From: Actinomycetota bacterium | GTDB lineage: Bacteria; Actinomycetota; Actinomycetes; Mycobacteriales; Mycobacteriaceae | Direction: 5' to 3' | Assembly (NCBI GenBank): GCA_018268465.1 | Contig: JAFDWN010000049.1 | Coordinates: 45,199 to 109,198 of the forward strand | DNA: 64,000 nt | In this document: positions 36,485 to 46,060 of the stretch, one piece after another | How positions within the stretch are numbered: the first letter of the stretch is position 1 | How the letters are laid out: each line of letters starts with the position of its first letter | Notes under the pieces: generated by a model | The model's input: the letters and a program-made list of their open reading frames with translations, nothing else | Database searches by the model: none | What the model was told of the DNA's origin: nothing | Program-made: the position numbers and the translations under genes

Positions 36485-37542
36485 GGCTGTTCCATCGTCC
36501 GCTCGACGCAGTCCAGCAGCCGGTCCGGCCCCGGCAGCCACAATTTCTCCAGCCGCGCGGGCGGATAGGGTGTGTCGAAACCGGTGGCGCGCAACACCGG
36601 TGCCTCCAGGTCGTAGAACAGCTCCTCCTGGATACGCGCGGCGAGCTCGGCGCCGAATCCGAGGGTGCGCGGCCCCTCGTGCATCACCACGGCGCGGCCC
36701 GTCTTGCGCACCGACGCGGCGACGGTGTCGAAGTCCAGCGGGTTGAGCGAACGCAGATCGACAACCTCGAGATCCCACCCGAACCGGTCGGCGGCCAGGC
36801 CGGCCGCACTCAGCGCGGTGGCGACGAGCGAACCGTAGGTCAGTACCGTGACGTGCTCTCCGGTGCGCCGCACCGCGGCCCGCCCGATCGGCAGACCACG
36901 CACGGTGGTGTCGACGACCTCGCGCGCCCAGTAACGCCGCTTGGGCTCCAGGTAGATCACCGGGTCGGGGCTGGCTATGGCCTCGCGCAGCAGCCAGTAC
37001 GCATCCGATGCGCTCGCGGGCACCACCACTTTGAGCCCCGCGGTGTGCACCCAGTAGCTCTCGGTGGACTCCGAATGGTGTTCCACCGCACCGATTCCGC
37101 CGAACGACGGGATACGCACCGTCACCGGCATATCCACGTCACCGTGGGTGCGCATACGGTACTTGGCCAGGTGGCTGACCATCTGGTCGAACGCCGGGGC
37201 GGCAAAGCCGTCGAACTGGATCTCGGGAACCGGAACGAATCCCCGGATCGCCATACCGACCGCGATGCCGATGATGGCCGACTCCGCCAGCGGAGTGTCG
37301 AAACACCGCTGGCTGCCGAAGGCGCCGGACAGCCCGTCGGTGACCCGGAAGACACCACCGAGAGTGGCGACATCCTCACCGAAGACGAGAACGCGGTCGT
37401 CTGCGGCCATCGCGTCGTGCAGCGCGAGGTTGATCGCCTGCGCCATCGTCAGCTCGGCCACCCTCGGCGGGACGACGCGCGGGGGGCCGGGTTCGGGGGC
37501 ATCGTCGCCGTGGGTGGGTGGCCGTTCGATGAGTTGGGTCAT
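36481..37542 (-). CDS. bkdB: Branched-chain 2-oxo acid dehydrogenase E1 beta
   Basis: A 353-residue E1-beta subunit of the thiamine-diphosphate decarboxylase. Typical stretches are [50 protein letters not shown] and the C-terminal [15 protein letters not shown]. The N-terminal 30 residues are Pro-rich and variable. ATG 37542 sits one base after the bkdA stop. Corresponds to Rv2496c. Confidence 0.94.
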   Translation of the reverse strand: MTQLIERPPTHGDDAPEPGPPRVVPPRVAELTMAQAINLALHDAMAADDRVLVFGEDVATLGGVFRVTDGLSGAFGSQRCFDTPLAESAIIGIAVGMAIRGFVPVPEIQFDGFAAPAFDQMVSHLAKYRMRTHGDVDMPVTVRIPSFGGIGAVEHHSESTESYWVHTAGLKVVVPASASDAYWLLREAIASPDPVIYLEPKRRYWAREVVDTTVRGLPIGRAAVRRTGEHVTVLTYGSLVATALSAAGLAADRFGWDLEVVDLRSLNPLDFDTVAASVRKTGRAVVMHEGPRTLGFGAELAARIQEELFYDLEAPVLRATGFDTPYPPARLEKLWLPGPDRLLDCVERTMEQP

Positions 37543-37543
37543 G

Positions 37544-38632
37544 TCACGCCTCCTTGGCCAACTCGGCGAGCAACTGCTCACGCTGCGCCGCCAAGTCCGG
37601 TGTGATGTCGTGGTAGACGGTGTCGAACACCTCGGCCACGTCGAAGTCCGCCGCGCCGACGATGGCGTCACGCAACTCGGTGCGCAGCCGCTGCGACTTC
37701 GCCGCGACCCGCTCCTCGAGACGGTCGTTCCACACCTGCTCGGCCTGCAGGTACGCGCGGAACCGCGGAATCGGATCCAGCTCGAGCCAGTGCTCCACTT
37801 CGTCTCGGCTGCGATACCGCGTCGGGTCGTCGGAGGTCGTGTGGGGGCCGAGCCGGTAGGTGATCGCTTCGATGAGTGTCGGGCCACCGCCCTCCCGCGC
37901 CCGCTCGGCGGCCTGCGCCATCACCGCGTAGCAGGCCAGCACGTCGTTGCCATCCACCCTGATCCCGGGCATCCCGTAGCCGACGGCGCGGTGCGCGATC
38001 GACGGGGCCGCGAGCTGGTTGCGCACCGGCACCGATATCGCCCACTGGTTGTTCTGAACGAAGAACACACACGGCGCGTTGAACACCGCCGCCAGATTCA
38101 TCGCCTCATGCGCGTCGCCCTCGCTGGTGGCGCCGTCACCGAGGAATGCCACCGTCACCGAATCCTCACCGAGTCGCTGCGCGGCCACGGCCGCGCCGAC
38201 CGCGTGCAATCCGTGCGTCCCGATGGGGATCGCGATCGGCGCGCAGCACCTGCGGGTGAACTCCAGTCCGCCGTGCCACGCGCCGCGCCACACCGCACCC
38301 ATCTGCGCGGGGGTGATGCCCCGCAGCAGGAACGCACCGATCTCGCGGTACTGCGGGAACAGCCAGTCCGTCTTACGCAGGCAGGCGACCGCCCCGATCT
38401 GGGCGGCTTCCTGGCCGCGGCACGACGCGTACAGCGCCAACTCACCCTGGCGCTGCAGGTTGACGAATTCGGTGTCGAGGTCGCGGGTGACGACCATCAT
38501 TTCGTAGAGCCAGCCCAGCGTCTCGGGCGGCAGATCACGGCTGAACCGGTCCTCGGATGTCGGTGCGCCGTCCGCACGGACGAGTTGCACCGGTTCCAGG
38601 TCGACGGTCCACGCACGCGGAACCTCAGCCAT
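37544..38632 (-). CDS. bkdA: Branched-chain 2-oxo acid dehydrogenase E1 alpha
   Basis: A 362-residue E1-alpha subunit. The thiamine-diphosphate motif runs from GDG at 165-167 to NN at 194-195 (GDGATSEGDAHEAMNL). YRLGPHTTSDDPTRYR is the conserved phosphorylation-loop region. It has no obvious E1-beta fusion. First of three genes bkdA-bkdB-bkdC, with a 103-base gap from citE that could hold a second promoter. Corresponds to Rv2497c. Confidence 0.94.
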   Translation of the reverse strand: MAEVPRAWTVDLEPVQLVRADGAPTSEDRFSRDLPPETLGWLYEMMVVTRDLDTEFVNLQRQGELALYASCRGQEAAQIGAVACLRKTDWLFPQYREIGAFLLRGITPAQMGAVWRGAWHGGLEFTRRCCAPIAIPIGTHGLHAVGAAVAAQRLGEDSVTVAFLGDGATSEGDAHEAMNLAAVFNAPCVFFVQNNQWAISVPVRNQLAAPSIAHRAVGYGMPGIRVDGNDVLACYAVMAQAAERAREGGGPTLIEAITYRLGPHTTSDDPTRYRSRDEVEHWLELDPIPRFRAYLQAEQVWNDRLEERVAAKSQRLRTELRDAIVGAADFDVAEVFDTVYHDITPDLAAQREQLLAELAKEA

Positions 38633-38735
38633 CGGGCCTCCTTACAGGTCACGTTGAGGCATGTTCCGCCTCGAGACCTCCAGGTCTGCCCCAGCACGGG
38701 ACGAGTAGCGCCAACCCCTGGGTAAGGGGCTTCGG

Positions 38736-39557
38736 CTAGTCACCCGGGTCAGGTGCCAGCCGAACGATCCGCTCCGCTCGTCGTAGCACTGGTGCATCCA
38801 CCATTATGCCCTCGAACTGGAACACCCCCCGTTGATCGCGGGCGGCGGCAAGAACGTGTCGCGCCCACAGGGCCTGCTCGGCGGACGGCCGGTGGGCCGC
38901 GCGGATGACGGCCACCTGGACGGGATGGATGGCGACCTTGGCGTCGAAGCCGACCGCGACCGCGTCGTCGGCTTCGGCCCGTAAACCCTCGAGGTCCGTG
39001 ATGTCGAGGTACACCGAGTCCAGCGCCATCCGCCCGTGCGCCTTCGCGGCGAGCAGGGCCTGGGAGCGGACGTGGCGCGCCACATCGCGATAGCTGCCGT
39101 CGGCATGGCGGTTGGCGGTTCCGCCCAGCGCGGCGAACAGGTCCTCGGCCCCCCACATCACCGCGACCGTGTTGTCCGCGCCCGCGGCATCGGCCACCGC
39201 CAGCGCGCCACGCGGAGTTTCGACGAGGACGACGACAGCCAGGGGTGCCAGCGCACGAACCTGCTGTGCGGATTCGGCTTTGGGCAGCATCACGGTCGTG
39301 TAGGCCGTACGCGCCAGCGCCCGTAGATCGAGGTCATGGTCGCCCGTTCCGGAGGGATTGACCCGCACCACCGTTCGCTGCGGATCCAGCGGGGTGCTCA
39401 CCAACGCGGTCCGTGCGGCGTCGCGGTCGGCGGCCGCGACGCCGTCCTCGAGGTCGAGGATCACCGTGTCGGCGACCGCGGCCGCCTTGGCGAACCGCTC
39501 GGGTCGATCAGCCGGGCAGAACAGCCACGCCGGACCGGCCGATCCCGGCGCTGTCAC
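38736..39557 (-). CDS. CitE-like beta-hydroxyacyl-CoA lyase
   Basis: A 273-residue HpcH/HpaI-aldolase-fold lyase, the same length as M. tuberculosis Rv2498c, which is described as a stereospecific beta-hydroxyacyl-CoA lyase acting on (R)-HMG-CoA and citramalyl-CoA in leucine and itaconate breakdown. Seen: WLFCPADRPERFAKA, DTVILDLEDGVAAADRD (metal Asp/Glu), VVLVETPRGALAVAD and MWGAEDLFAALGG. The GTG at 39555-39557 overlaps the MaoC stop. It fits the downstream end of leucine catabolism here. Confidence 0.92.
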   Translation of the reverse strand: MTAPGSAGPAWLFCPADRPERFAKAAAVADTVILDLEDGVAAADRDAARTALVSTPLDPQRTVVRVNPSGTGDHDLDLRALARTAYTTVMLPKAESAQQVRALAPLAVVVLVETPRGALAVADAAGADNTVAVMWGAEDLFAALGGTANRHADGSYRDVARHVRSQALLAAKAHGRMALDSVYLDITDLEGLRAEADDAVAVGFDAKVAIHPVQVAVIRAAHRPSAEQALWARHVLAAARDQRGVFQFEGIMVDAPVLRRAERIVRLAPDPGD

Positions 39558-40135
39558 CCCTGCCCCACGGGCCGCATCCGCACCATCGTCTTGCGAACCG
39601 CCGTGGCGACCACATCGCCGTGTTGGTTGCGGCCGGTGTGGGCCAGTGTCACCACACCCGCACCGGGCCGGCTGCGCGATTCGCGCTTTCCGGTGACCAG
39701 CGTCTCGGCGTACAGGGTGTCGCCGTGGAAAAGCGGTTTCGGGAAGGCGATCTCGCCGAATCCGAGGTTGGCCACGATGGTGCCCTGGGTGAGCTGGGCG
39801 ACCGACAGACCCACCAGGGTGGACAGGGTGAGCATCGAGTTGACCAGGCGCCGGTGAAACGGCGCCTGAGCGTCGGCGAATGCCGCATCGAGGTGTAGCG
39901 CTTGGGTGTTCATCGTCAGCGTGGTGAACAGCACGTTGTCGGCCTCGGTGAGGGTCCGGCCCGGCCGGTGCACGTACGTGGTGCCCGGCTCGAACTCCTC
40001 GAACCACAGTCCGCGCTGTTCGACCACCGCGCCCGCTTCGCTCCCTCCACTCACAGAAGCCCGATCGTTCGTGTCGCTCGCTCCACTCACAGAAGCCCGA
40101 TCGTTCGTGTCGCTCGCTTCGCTCCCTCCACTCAC
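39554..40135 (-). CDS. MaoC-type hotdog dehydratase, with a repeat-extended N-terminus
   Basis: A 193-residue hotdog-fold hydratase/dehydratase of the MaoC type: FEEFEPGTTYVHRPGRTLTE, LTMNTQALHLDAAFA and ANLGFGEIAFPKPLFHGDTL with the catalytic Asp/His area. The first 27 residues are two copies of a Ser/Asp/Arg-rich segment encoded by a tandem DNA repeat; each copy begins with an in-frame GTG (40135, 40090, 40054). The native start may be 40054, giving 166 residues. The first GTG overlaps the acyl-CoA dehydrogenase stop. Corresponds to Rv2499c. Confidence 0.88.
   Translation of the reverse strand: MSGGSEASDTNDRASVSGASDTNDRASVSGGSEAGAVVEQRGLWFEEFEPGTTYVHRPGRTLTEADNVLFTTLTMNTQALHLDAAFADAQAPFHRRLVNSMLTLSTLVGLSVAQLTQGTIVANLGFGEIAFPKPLFHGDTLYAETLVTGKRESRSRPGAGVVTLAHTGRNQHGDVVATAVRKTMVRMRPVGQG
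40035..40135 (-). repeat. Tandem repeat spanning the MaoC translation start
   Basis: A 36-bp unit occurs at 40045-40080 and 40081-40116, flanked on both sides by a shared CGCTTCGCTCCCTCCACTCA block (40035 onward and 40115 onward). Each unit carries a GTGAGTGGAG start in frame. Unit length is a multiple of three, so the repeat lengthens the protein rather than creating mini-frames, unlike the 32-bp repeat before mhpE. Confidence 0.9.
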
Positions 40136-41292
40136 AGGCCGGCCTCCCTGGCAATCAGCATCAGCTGCACTTCCGTTGTGCCCTCGCCGATCTCGAGGAT
40201 CTTGCTGTCCCGGTAGTGCCGGGCCACGGTGTACTCGTTCATGAAGCCGTAGCCGCCGAAGACCTGGGTGGCGTCACGGGCGTTGTCCATCGCGGCCTCG
40301 CTGGCGACTAGCTTGGCGATCGCCGCCTGCTTCTTGAACGGCTTACCCGCCAGCATCAGCGCGGCCGCGTCGTAATAGGCGGTGCGCGCGACGTGGGCCC
40401 GTGCCTCCATCCTGGCGATCTTGAACGCGACGGCCTGATTGGCGCCGATCGGTCTGCCGAAGGCCTCCCTCTCCTTGGCGTAGCGCACGCTCTCGTCCAC
40501 GCAACCCTGCGCCGCGCCGACCGACAGGGCAGCGATCGCAATGCGTCCCTCGTCGAGAATGCGCAGGAAATTGGCGTAGCCGCGGCCCCGCTCGCCCAGC
40601 AGGTTGTCCTCGGGCACCCGCACGTCGTCGAAACTCAGCGGGTGGGTGTCCGACGCATTCCAGCCGACCTTGTTGTAGGCCGGTTCCGCGGTGAAACCCG
40701 GTGTGGGGACGGGCACGAGGATCGTCGAGATCTCTTTGCGGCCGGCGTTCTCCCCCGTCACCGCCGTGACCGTCACCAGCCGAGTGATGTCGGTGCCCGA
40801 GTTGGTGATGAACTGTTTGCTCCCGTTGATCACCCAGTGCTCGTCGTCCAGGCGTGCCGTCGTCCTGGTCGCCCCCGCGTCGCTGCCGCCGCCGGCCTCG
40901 GTCAGCCCGAACGCCGCCAACGCCGTGCCGCCGGTCAACTGCGGTAGCCATTGCTGTTTCTGGGTCTCGCTGCCGAAGCGGTACACCGGCATCGCACCCA
41001 GCGACACGCCGGCCTCCAGCGTGATCGCCACGCTCTGGTCGACCTTGCCGAGCTCCTCCAGCGCGAGGCACAGCGCGAAGTAGTCACCGCCCATCCCGCC
41101 GTACTCCTCGGGGAACGGCAGGCCGAACAGGCCCATGTCTGCCATCCCCGCGACCACCTCGTACGGGAAGGTGTGCTCGGCGTCGTGAACCGCCGCCACC
41201 GGCGCCACGACACTGCGCGCGAAGTCGCGCACCGTCTTGGCCAGCTGCTCATAGTGGTCGGGCAGTACACCCGTGGCTAGGAAATCTGTCAT
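40132..41292 (-). CDS. Acyl-CoA dehydrogenase (FadE19/isovaleryl-CoA dehydrogenase-like)
   Basis: A 386-residue FAD acyl-CoA dehydrogenase. Signature blocks: [27 protein letters not shown], the FAD/ETF region [17 protein letters not shown] and [16 protein letters not shown], with the Glu of EGT where medium/short-chain enzymes keep the catalytic base. In this operon it probably desaturates isovaleryl- or related branched acyl-CoA. ATG 41292 overlaps the accA stop (ATGA). Corresponds to Rv2500c. Confidence 0.93.
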   Translation of the reverse strand: MTDFLATGVLPDHYEQLAKTVRDFARSVVAPVAAVHDAEHTFPYEVVAGMADMGLFGLPFPEEYGGMGGDYFALCLALEELGKVDQSVAITLEAGVSLGAMPVYRFGSETQKQQWLPQLTGGTALAAFGLTEAGGGSDAGATRTTARLDDEHWVINGSKQFITNSGTDITRLVTVTAVTGENAGRKEISTILVPVPTPGFTAEPAYNKVGWNASDTHPLSFDDVRVPEDNLLGERGRGYANFLRILDEGRIAIAALSVGAAQGCVDESVRYAKEREAFGRPIGANQAVAFKIARMEARAHVARTAYYDAAALMLAGKPFKKQAAIAKLVASEAAMDNARDATQVFGGYGFMNEYTVARHYRDSKILEIGEGTTEVQLMLIAREAGL

Positions 41293-43280
41293 GGTCGGGG
41301 CTCCTCGGTAGCGGTAATCCGGGCCAGCACCTGGCCCACCTTGACTTGCTCGCCCGGACGCGCAATCAGCTCCACGACACCGTCGATCGGCGCGGAGAGT
41401 GTGTGCTCCATCTTCATCGCCTCCACCGTCACCACGACGGTGCCCGCCGTGACCGTCGCGCCGTCCTCGACACCGACCGCGACCACCACGCCGGGCATCG
41501 GGCTGGTCAGTTCGGCATCGCCGCTGTGCGCGTCGTCGGGCCGCACCGGCGCTTCCTGCACCTCGTCGATGCGCAGGACACGTTCGTCACCCGCCAGCCA
41601 TATGTGGGTGCCGGCATCGCCCACCGTGTAGCAGGTGCGCAGACCGTCGACGACGACGGTCAGCAGATCGCCATCCAGCGTTGCGGCCAACGTTCTGGGA
41701 GCGCCGCCCTCCACAGCCGCCGTCGCCCGCTGCGGGGTGCCGCAGAGCAGGACGTGGTCGGTGCGCTCACCCGAGCGCAACCGCACGGGGATCGGCGCGT
41801 GCCCGGCGACACGCCACCCCGACGGCACCGCCCAGAGGCTCGACGGTGCCGCCGGCCAGGACCGCATCCAGCGATACGCGGCGGCGGCGATCAGGGCATC
41901 GTCACCGGCCGGGGCCGGTGCGAAGTCCGGGGTGCGGCGATCCAGCAGCCCGGTATCGAGGCGGCCGGCCCGCACGTCGGGGTCGGCAAGCAGGAAACGC
42001 AGGAATTCGACGTTGGTGGTCACCCCGAGTACCGCGAAACCGGCCAACGCCGTGTCGATCCTGCGCAGCGCCCCTTCGCGATCCGCCGCATGGGCGATGA
42101 CCTTGGCGAGCATCGGGTCGTAATCGCTTCCGACGACGACGCCTCTGTCCAGCCCGGAATCCACCCGCACCCCTGGGCCGTGCGGATGCGAAAGATTCAG
42201 CACGGTCCCGCCGGTCGGCAGAAAACCGCGGGCGGGATCCTCTGCGTACACCCGCGCCTCGATGGCGTGGCCATCCAGGTGAACATCGTCCTGCCCCAAC
42301 GGCAGTCGCTCCCCCGCGGCGATGCGGACCTGAAGCTCGACAAGGTCCAATCCGGTAACCATCTCGGTGACCGGGTGTTCCACCTGCAGACGGGTGTTCA
42401 TCTCCATGAAGAAGAATTCGTCGGGACGGTCGGCGGAGACGATGAACTCGACGGTCCCTGCGCCGGTGTAGTCGACACTGCGCGCGGTGTCACACGCGGC
42501 CGCGCCGATGCGGGCCCGGGTCGCGGTGTCCAGCAGCGGCGACGGCGCCTCCTCGATCACCTTCTGGTGGCGTCGCTGCAGACTGCACTCGCGTTCGCCG
42601 AGGTGAATGACATTGCCATGGGCGTCGCCAAGCACCTGCACCTCGATGTGCCGGGGGTTCGCCACGAACCGCTCCAGGAACAGCGCGTCGTCACCGAACG
42701 CCGACGCGGCCTCACGACGCGCCGAGACCAGGGCAGCCGGAAGCCCCGAGGCGTCGTGTACGACGCGCATCCCCTTGCCGCCGCCGCCCGCCGAGGGCTT
42801 GACGAGCACCGGGAACCCGACCTCGGATGCACCGTCGATCAGGTCCCGGTCGGTGAGGCCGGGTCGCGAGACGCCGGGGACGACGGGAACTCCGAACGCA
42901 GCGACGGTGTCCTTGGCGGCGATCTTGTCACCCATCGTCTGGATGGCCTTGACCGGCGGGCCGATGAACACCACGCCCGCGTCCTCCAGAGCTCCGGCGA
43001 ATTGTGCGTTCTCCGAGAGGAATCCGTAGCCGGGATGCACCGCTTGCGCCCCGGTTCGCGCGACCGCGGCCAGCACGGCGTCGATCGACAGGTAGCTCTG
43101 CCGGGCGGGCGCCGGCCCGAGGCGGACGGCGGCGTCGGCGTATTTGACGTGCCGGGCGTCGGCGTCGGCGTCGCTGAACACTGCCACCGAGCGGATCCCC
43201 ATCGCCCGTAGGCTGCGGATGACGCGGACCGCGATCTCCCCGCGGTTGGCGACCAGGACGGTGTCGAAGAGTTGTGTCAT
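41289..43280 (-). CDS. accA1: Acyl-CoA carboxylase alpha subunit (biotin carboxylase + BCCP)
   Basis: A 663-residue two-part protein. The N-terminal biotin carboxylase has [15 protein letters not shown], the ATP-grasp loop GGGGKGMR and [14 protein letters not shown]; the C-terminal carrier domain carries the biotinyl Lys in [10 protein letters not shown]. With accD1 it carboxylates 3-methylcrotonyl-CoA in leucine catabolism (known for the Rv2501c/Rv2502c pair). Six bases separate it from the accD gene. Confidence 0.94.
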   Translation of the reverse strand: MTQLFDTVLVANRGEIAVRVIRSLRAMGIRSVAVFSDADADARHVKYADAAVRLGPAPARQSYLSIDAVLAAVARTGAQAVHPGYGFLSENAQFAGALEDAGVVFIGPPVKAIQTMGDKIAAKDTVAAFGVPVVPGVSRPGLTDRDLIDGASEVGFPVLVKPSAGGGGKGMRVVHDASGLPAALVSARREAASAFGDDALFLERFVANPRHIEVQVLGDAHGNVIHLGERECSLQRRHQKVIEEAPSPLLDTATRARIGAAACDTARSVDYTGAGTVEFIVSADRPDEFFFMEMNTRLQVEHPVTEMVTGLDLVELQVRIAAGERLPLGQDDVHLDGHAIEARVYAEDPARGFLPTGGTVLNLSHPHGPGVRVDSGLDRGVVVGSDYDPMLAKVIAHAADREGALRRIDTALAGFAVLGVTTNVEFLRFLLADPDVRAGRLDTGLLDRRTPDFAPAPAGDDALIAAAAYRWMRSWPAAPSSLWAVPSGWRVAGHAPIPVRLRSGERTDHVLLCGTPQRATAAVEGGAPRTLAATLDGDLLTVVVDGLRTCYTVGDAGTHIWLAGDERVLRIDEVQEAPVRPDDAHSGDAELTSPMPGVVVAVGVEDGATVTAGTVVVTVEAMKMEHTLSAPIDGVVELIARPGEQVKVGQVLARITATEEPRP

Positions 43281-43286
43281 ATCCCG

Positions 43287-44834
43287 TCACATCCTGAACA
43301 CGCCGTAGGACACCGCTTCCAGTGGCGCCTGCGCTGTCACCGAGAGCGCCAGCCCGACAACGGTTCTGGTATCGGCCGGATCGATGACACCGTCATCCCA
43401 CAGCCGCGCGGTCGAGTAGTACGGATTGCCCTGCGCCTCGTACTGCGCACGGATCGGCGCCTTGAACGCCTCACCCTCCTCGGCTGTCATCTCCCCGCGA
43501 ACCGTCGCGAGCACCGACGCGGCCTGCTCACCGCCCATCACCGAGATCCTGGCGTTCGGCCACATCCACAGGAATCGCGGCGAATACGCCCGGCCGCACA
43601 TCGAGTAGTTGCCGGCACCGTAGGAGCCGCCGATCACCACGGTCAGTTTCGGCACCCTGGCACAGGCGACCGCCGTGACCATCTTGGCGCCGTGTTTGGC
43701 GATGCCCGCCGCCTCGTAGTCCCGACCCACCATGAACCCGGAAATGTTCTGCAGGAACAACAACGGCGTCACGCGCTGATCGCACAGTTCGATGAAGTGT
43801 GCACCTTTGAGGGCGGATTCGCCGAACAGCACACCGTTGTTGGCGACGATGCCGACAGGATGTCCGTGGATGCGCGCGAACCCGGTGACCAGCGTGGCGC
43901 CGTATTCTGCTTTGAACTCGGCGAATTCACCACCGTCGACGATGCGGGTAATCACCTCGTGGACGTCGTAGGGGACCCGCGGGTCCACCGGCACCACGTC
44001 GTACAGCTCGGACTGATCCGCCGCCTCGACGGTCGGCGCCACATCCCACGGCGGTGCGCTGCGCGGGCCGAAAGTGGCGACGATCCGGCGCACAATGCGC
44101 AGCGCGTCGCGATCGTCGTGCGCGAGATGGTCAGTCACACCGGACTTTCGGGAGTGCAGGTCACCGCCGCCCAGCTCCTCGGCGCTGACCACTTCGCCGG
44201 TCGCGGCCTTCACCAGCGGCGGCCCTCCGAGGAATATCGTGCCCTGGTTGCGCACGATCACGGCCTCGTCGCTCATGGCGGGCACATAGGCACCGCCGGC
44301 CGTGCACGAGCCGAGCACGGCTGCGATCTGTGGGATTCCCCTGGCGCTGAGGGTGGCCTGGTTGTAGAAGATGCGGCCGAAGTGCTCGCGGTCGGGGAAC
44401 ACCTCGTCCTGGCGCGGCAGGAAGGCCCCGCCCGAGTCCACCAGATACAGGCATGGCAGTCGGTTCTGGCCCGCAATCTCCTGGGCACGGAGGTGCTTCT
44501 TGACCGTGATCGGGTAGTACGTACCGCCTTTGACCGTCGCGTCATTGGCCACGATCATGCATTCGCGTCCAGAGACCCGGCCGATTCCGGCGATCAGGCC
44601 CGCGCCGGGCGACTCGTCGTCATACATCCCGTTCGCGGCCAGCGGCGCCAGCTCCAAGAACGGGCTGCCGGGATCGAGCAGCCCGTCGACCCGGGCCCGA
44701 GGCAGCAATTTGCCCCGGCTCATGTGCCGCTCCCGCGCGGCGGCAGGGCCGCCCAACGCGGCGACGGCGAGTTTCTCCCGCAATTGCCCCACCAGCGTGA
44801 GGTGCTCGTCGCGATGCGACGCCCGCGGTGCCAT
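43287..44834 (-). CDS. accD1: Acyl-CoA carboxylase beta subunit (carboxyltransferase)
   Basis: A 515-residue carboxyltransferase of the methylcrotonyl-CoA type. Oxyanion and CoA-binding features: [54 protein letters not shown] and [20 protein letters not shown]. First gene of the long leftward operon accD-accA-fadE-MaoC-citE, immediately downstream of paired operators shared with the divergent TetR gene. Corresponds to Rv2502c. Confidence 0.94.
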   Translation of the reverse strand: MAPRASHRDEHLTLVGQLREKLAVAALGGPAAARERHMSRGKLLPRARVDGLLDPGSPFLELAPLAANGMYDDESPGAGLIAGIGRVSGRECMIVANDATVKGGTYYPITVKKHLRAQEIAGQNRLPCLYLVDSGGAFLPRQDEVFPDREHFGRIFYNQATLSARGIPQIAAVLGSCTAGGAYVPAMSDEAVIVRNQGTIFLGGPPLVKAATGEVVSAEELGGGDLHSRKSGVTDHLAHDDRDALRIVRRIVATFGPRSAPPWDVAPTVEAADQSELYDVVPVDPRVPYDVHEVITRIVDGGEFAEFKAEYGATLVTGFARIHGHPVGIVANNGVLFGESALKGAHFIELCDQRVTPLLFLQNISGFMVGRDYEAAGIAKHGAKMVTAVACARVPKLTVVIGGSYGAGNYSMCGRAYSPRFLWMWPNARISVMGGEQAASVLATVRGEMTAEEGEAFKAPIRAQYEAQGNPYYSTARLWDDGVIDPADTRTVVGLALSVTAQAPLEAVSYGVFRM

Positions 44835-44854
44835 CGTTACGCCCGTCCTAATTT

Positions 44855-44898
44855 GAGTTAATGACGACTAACTCATGGTAGGTTAGTCACCATTAACC
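44855..44898. promoter_or_regulatory. Two TetR operators between accD1 and its regulator
   Basis: Palindromes GAGTTAATGACGACTAACTC (44855-44874) and GGTTAGTCACCATTAACC (44881-44898) share the form GTTARTnnnnAYTAAC. They nearly fill the 95-base divergent promoter region, so binding would block both directions. Confidence 0.75.
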
Positions 44899-44929
44899 GA
44901 AATGTCCACCACGGTTCTCGAGAGGCGCC

Positions 44930-45556
44930 ATGACCTCGGCGACGCCGAAACCCGCAGCCACACGCCGCAGCCGGGCCAAGTCGGACCGGCGCTCACAGCT
45001 GGTCGCCGCCGCCGAGCGGCTCATTGCCGAGCGGGGGTACCTCGCCGTGCGCCTGGAGGACATCGGGTCGGCGGCAGGCGTGAGCGGGCCGGCGATCTAC
45101 CGGCACTTCCCGAACAAGGAAGCCCTGCTGGTCGACTTGCTGGTGGGGATCAGCACGAGGTTGCTCGACGGCGCACGCGGCGTCGTCGACGCCGGCGCCG
45201 ACCCGGAATCGGCGCTCGACGACCTCATCGATTTCCACCTCGACTTCGCCCTCGGGGAGTCCGACCTCATCCGGATCCAGGACCGCGATCTGGGCTACCT
45301 GCCCGATGCGGCGAAACGCCAGGTCCGCCGGGCCCAGCGGCAGTACGTGGAACTCTGGGTCGACGTGCTGTGCCGGGTGCACGAACGTCTGCCGGATGGC
45401 GAAGCCCGGCTGATGGCCCACGCGGTGTTCGGGCTGCTCAACTCCACGCCGCACAGCGTCAAGTCGTCCGCGCCAACAAAACCGGCCGAGGCCAGCTCGC
45501 GTGCCGTCCTGCGAAAGATGACGGTCGCCGCGCTGGCCTCGGCCGGCGGAAACTAG
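44930..45556 (+). CDS. TetR-family regulator of the leucine/acyl-CoA operon
   Basis: A 208-residue TetR repressor. HTH in residues 20-65 (LVAAAERLIAERGYLAVRLE, then GVSGPAIYRHFPNKEALL) and a helical ligand domain. The N-terminus is basic (TRRSRAKSDRR). It is divergent from accD1 with two matching palindromes between; by position it corresponds to Rv2506. Acyl-CoA ligands are typical of such operon-specific regulators. Confidence 0.92.
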   Translation: MTSATPKPAATRRSRAKSDRRSQLVAAAERLIAERGYLAVRLEDIGSAAGVSGPAIYRHFPNKEALLVDLLVGISTRLLDGARGVVDAGADPESALDDLIDFHLDFALGESDLIRIQDRDLGYLPDAAKRQVRRAQRQYVELWVDVLCRVHERLPDGEARLMAHAVFGLLNSTPHSVKSSAPTKPAEASSRAVLRKMTVAALASAGGN

Positions 45557-45569
45557 CCCAGAGGGCTAG
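45553..45569. terminator. Hairpin holding the stop codons of two convergent genes
   Basis: CTAGCCC-AGA-GGGCTAG is a perfect 7-bp stem with a 3-nt loop. The TAG of the TetR gene (45554-45556) lies in one arm and the TAG of the small membrane gene (45566-45568) in the other. Confidence 0.7.
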
Positions 45570-45721
45570 TACCAGACTTTGCGGCCGCCGATGGGGCGTC
45601 CGGCCGCACCCAGCACCCAGAACACGGCGCCGATGACCAGAAGGATCACGCCGATATAGGTGAGGATCGAGATTCCGAGGATCAACCCGAGGATGAGCAG
45701 GATTGCTCCGAGGACAATCAT
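45566..45721 (-). CDS. DUF6131-type small membrane protein
   Basis: A 51-residue hydrophobic protein beginning MIVLGAILLILGLILG and ending GRPIGGRKVWY. Two short transmembrane segments (about residues 2-18 and 22-40) are joined by a turn; the positive C-terminus is probably cytosolic. The sequence is the pattern of the small DUF6131 family of mycobacteria. GAGTGGCC precedes the ATG, and GC-rich codon use supports a real gene. Function unknown. Confidence 0.8.
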   Translation of the reverse strand: MIVLGAILLILGLILGISILTYIGVILLVIGAVFWVLGAAGRPIGGRKVWY

Positions 45722-45766
45722 GGCCACTCCATTTCTCTACTGTGTGAATTGTTTACCGCCAGTAGG

Positions 45767-45970
45767 TCACTGGCTGGGCTCCGGAAGGTTGCAGTCGGTC
45801 ACCTTCGGGTTGACTCCCGCGTAGTTCAGCGGCCCGACGACCACGGTCAGCGCAATGCTCCCCGCTGTGGCGCAGTTGGTTTCGTTGCTGGTGAAGTAAT
45901 CGCGCTGGTACGCAGCGAACACGCCGATAAGCAGCCAGACGAGCACAATGACTCCGAGAATCCCTCGCAT
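45767..45970 (-). CDS. Small single-pass membrane protein, conserved hypothetical
   Basis: A 67-residue protein: one N-terminal hydrophobic helix (ILGVIVLVWLLIGVFAAYQ, residues 4-22) then a polar, probably external domain with two Cys (NCATAGS and TDCNLP) that could form a disulfide. ATG 45970 follows GGAGG by six bases; a longer reading from 46009 would include the ribosome site. I do not recognise the family beyond its mycobacterial look. Confidence 0.75.
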   Translation of the reverse strand: MRGILGVIVLVWLLIGVFAAYQRDYFTSNETNCATAGSIALTVVVGPLNYAGVNPKVTDCNLPEPSQ

Positions 45971-46060
45971 GCCACGCCTCCATCTCTCGTTGCGCCGCGT
46001 CGGCGCCACACGGGTTTACCCGGAGGGCAATATCTCCAAACCTGCCCCGCGGGGGGCGTT

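Noticed and set aside
38736-40154. A long fusion of CitE with an upstream domain
   Set aside because: The upstream part is arginine-rich sequence from the wrong frame of the MaoC gene; CitE has its own GTG at 39557.
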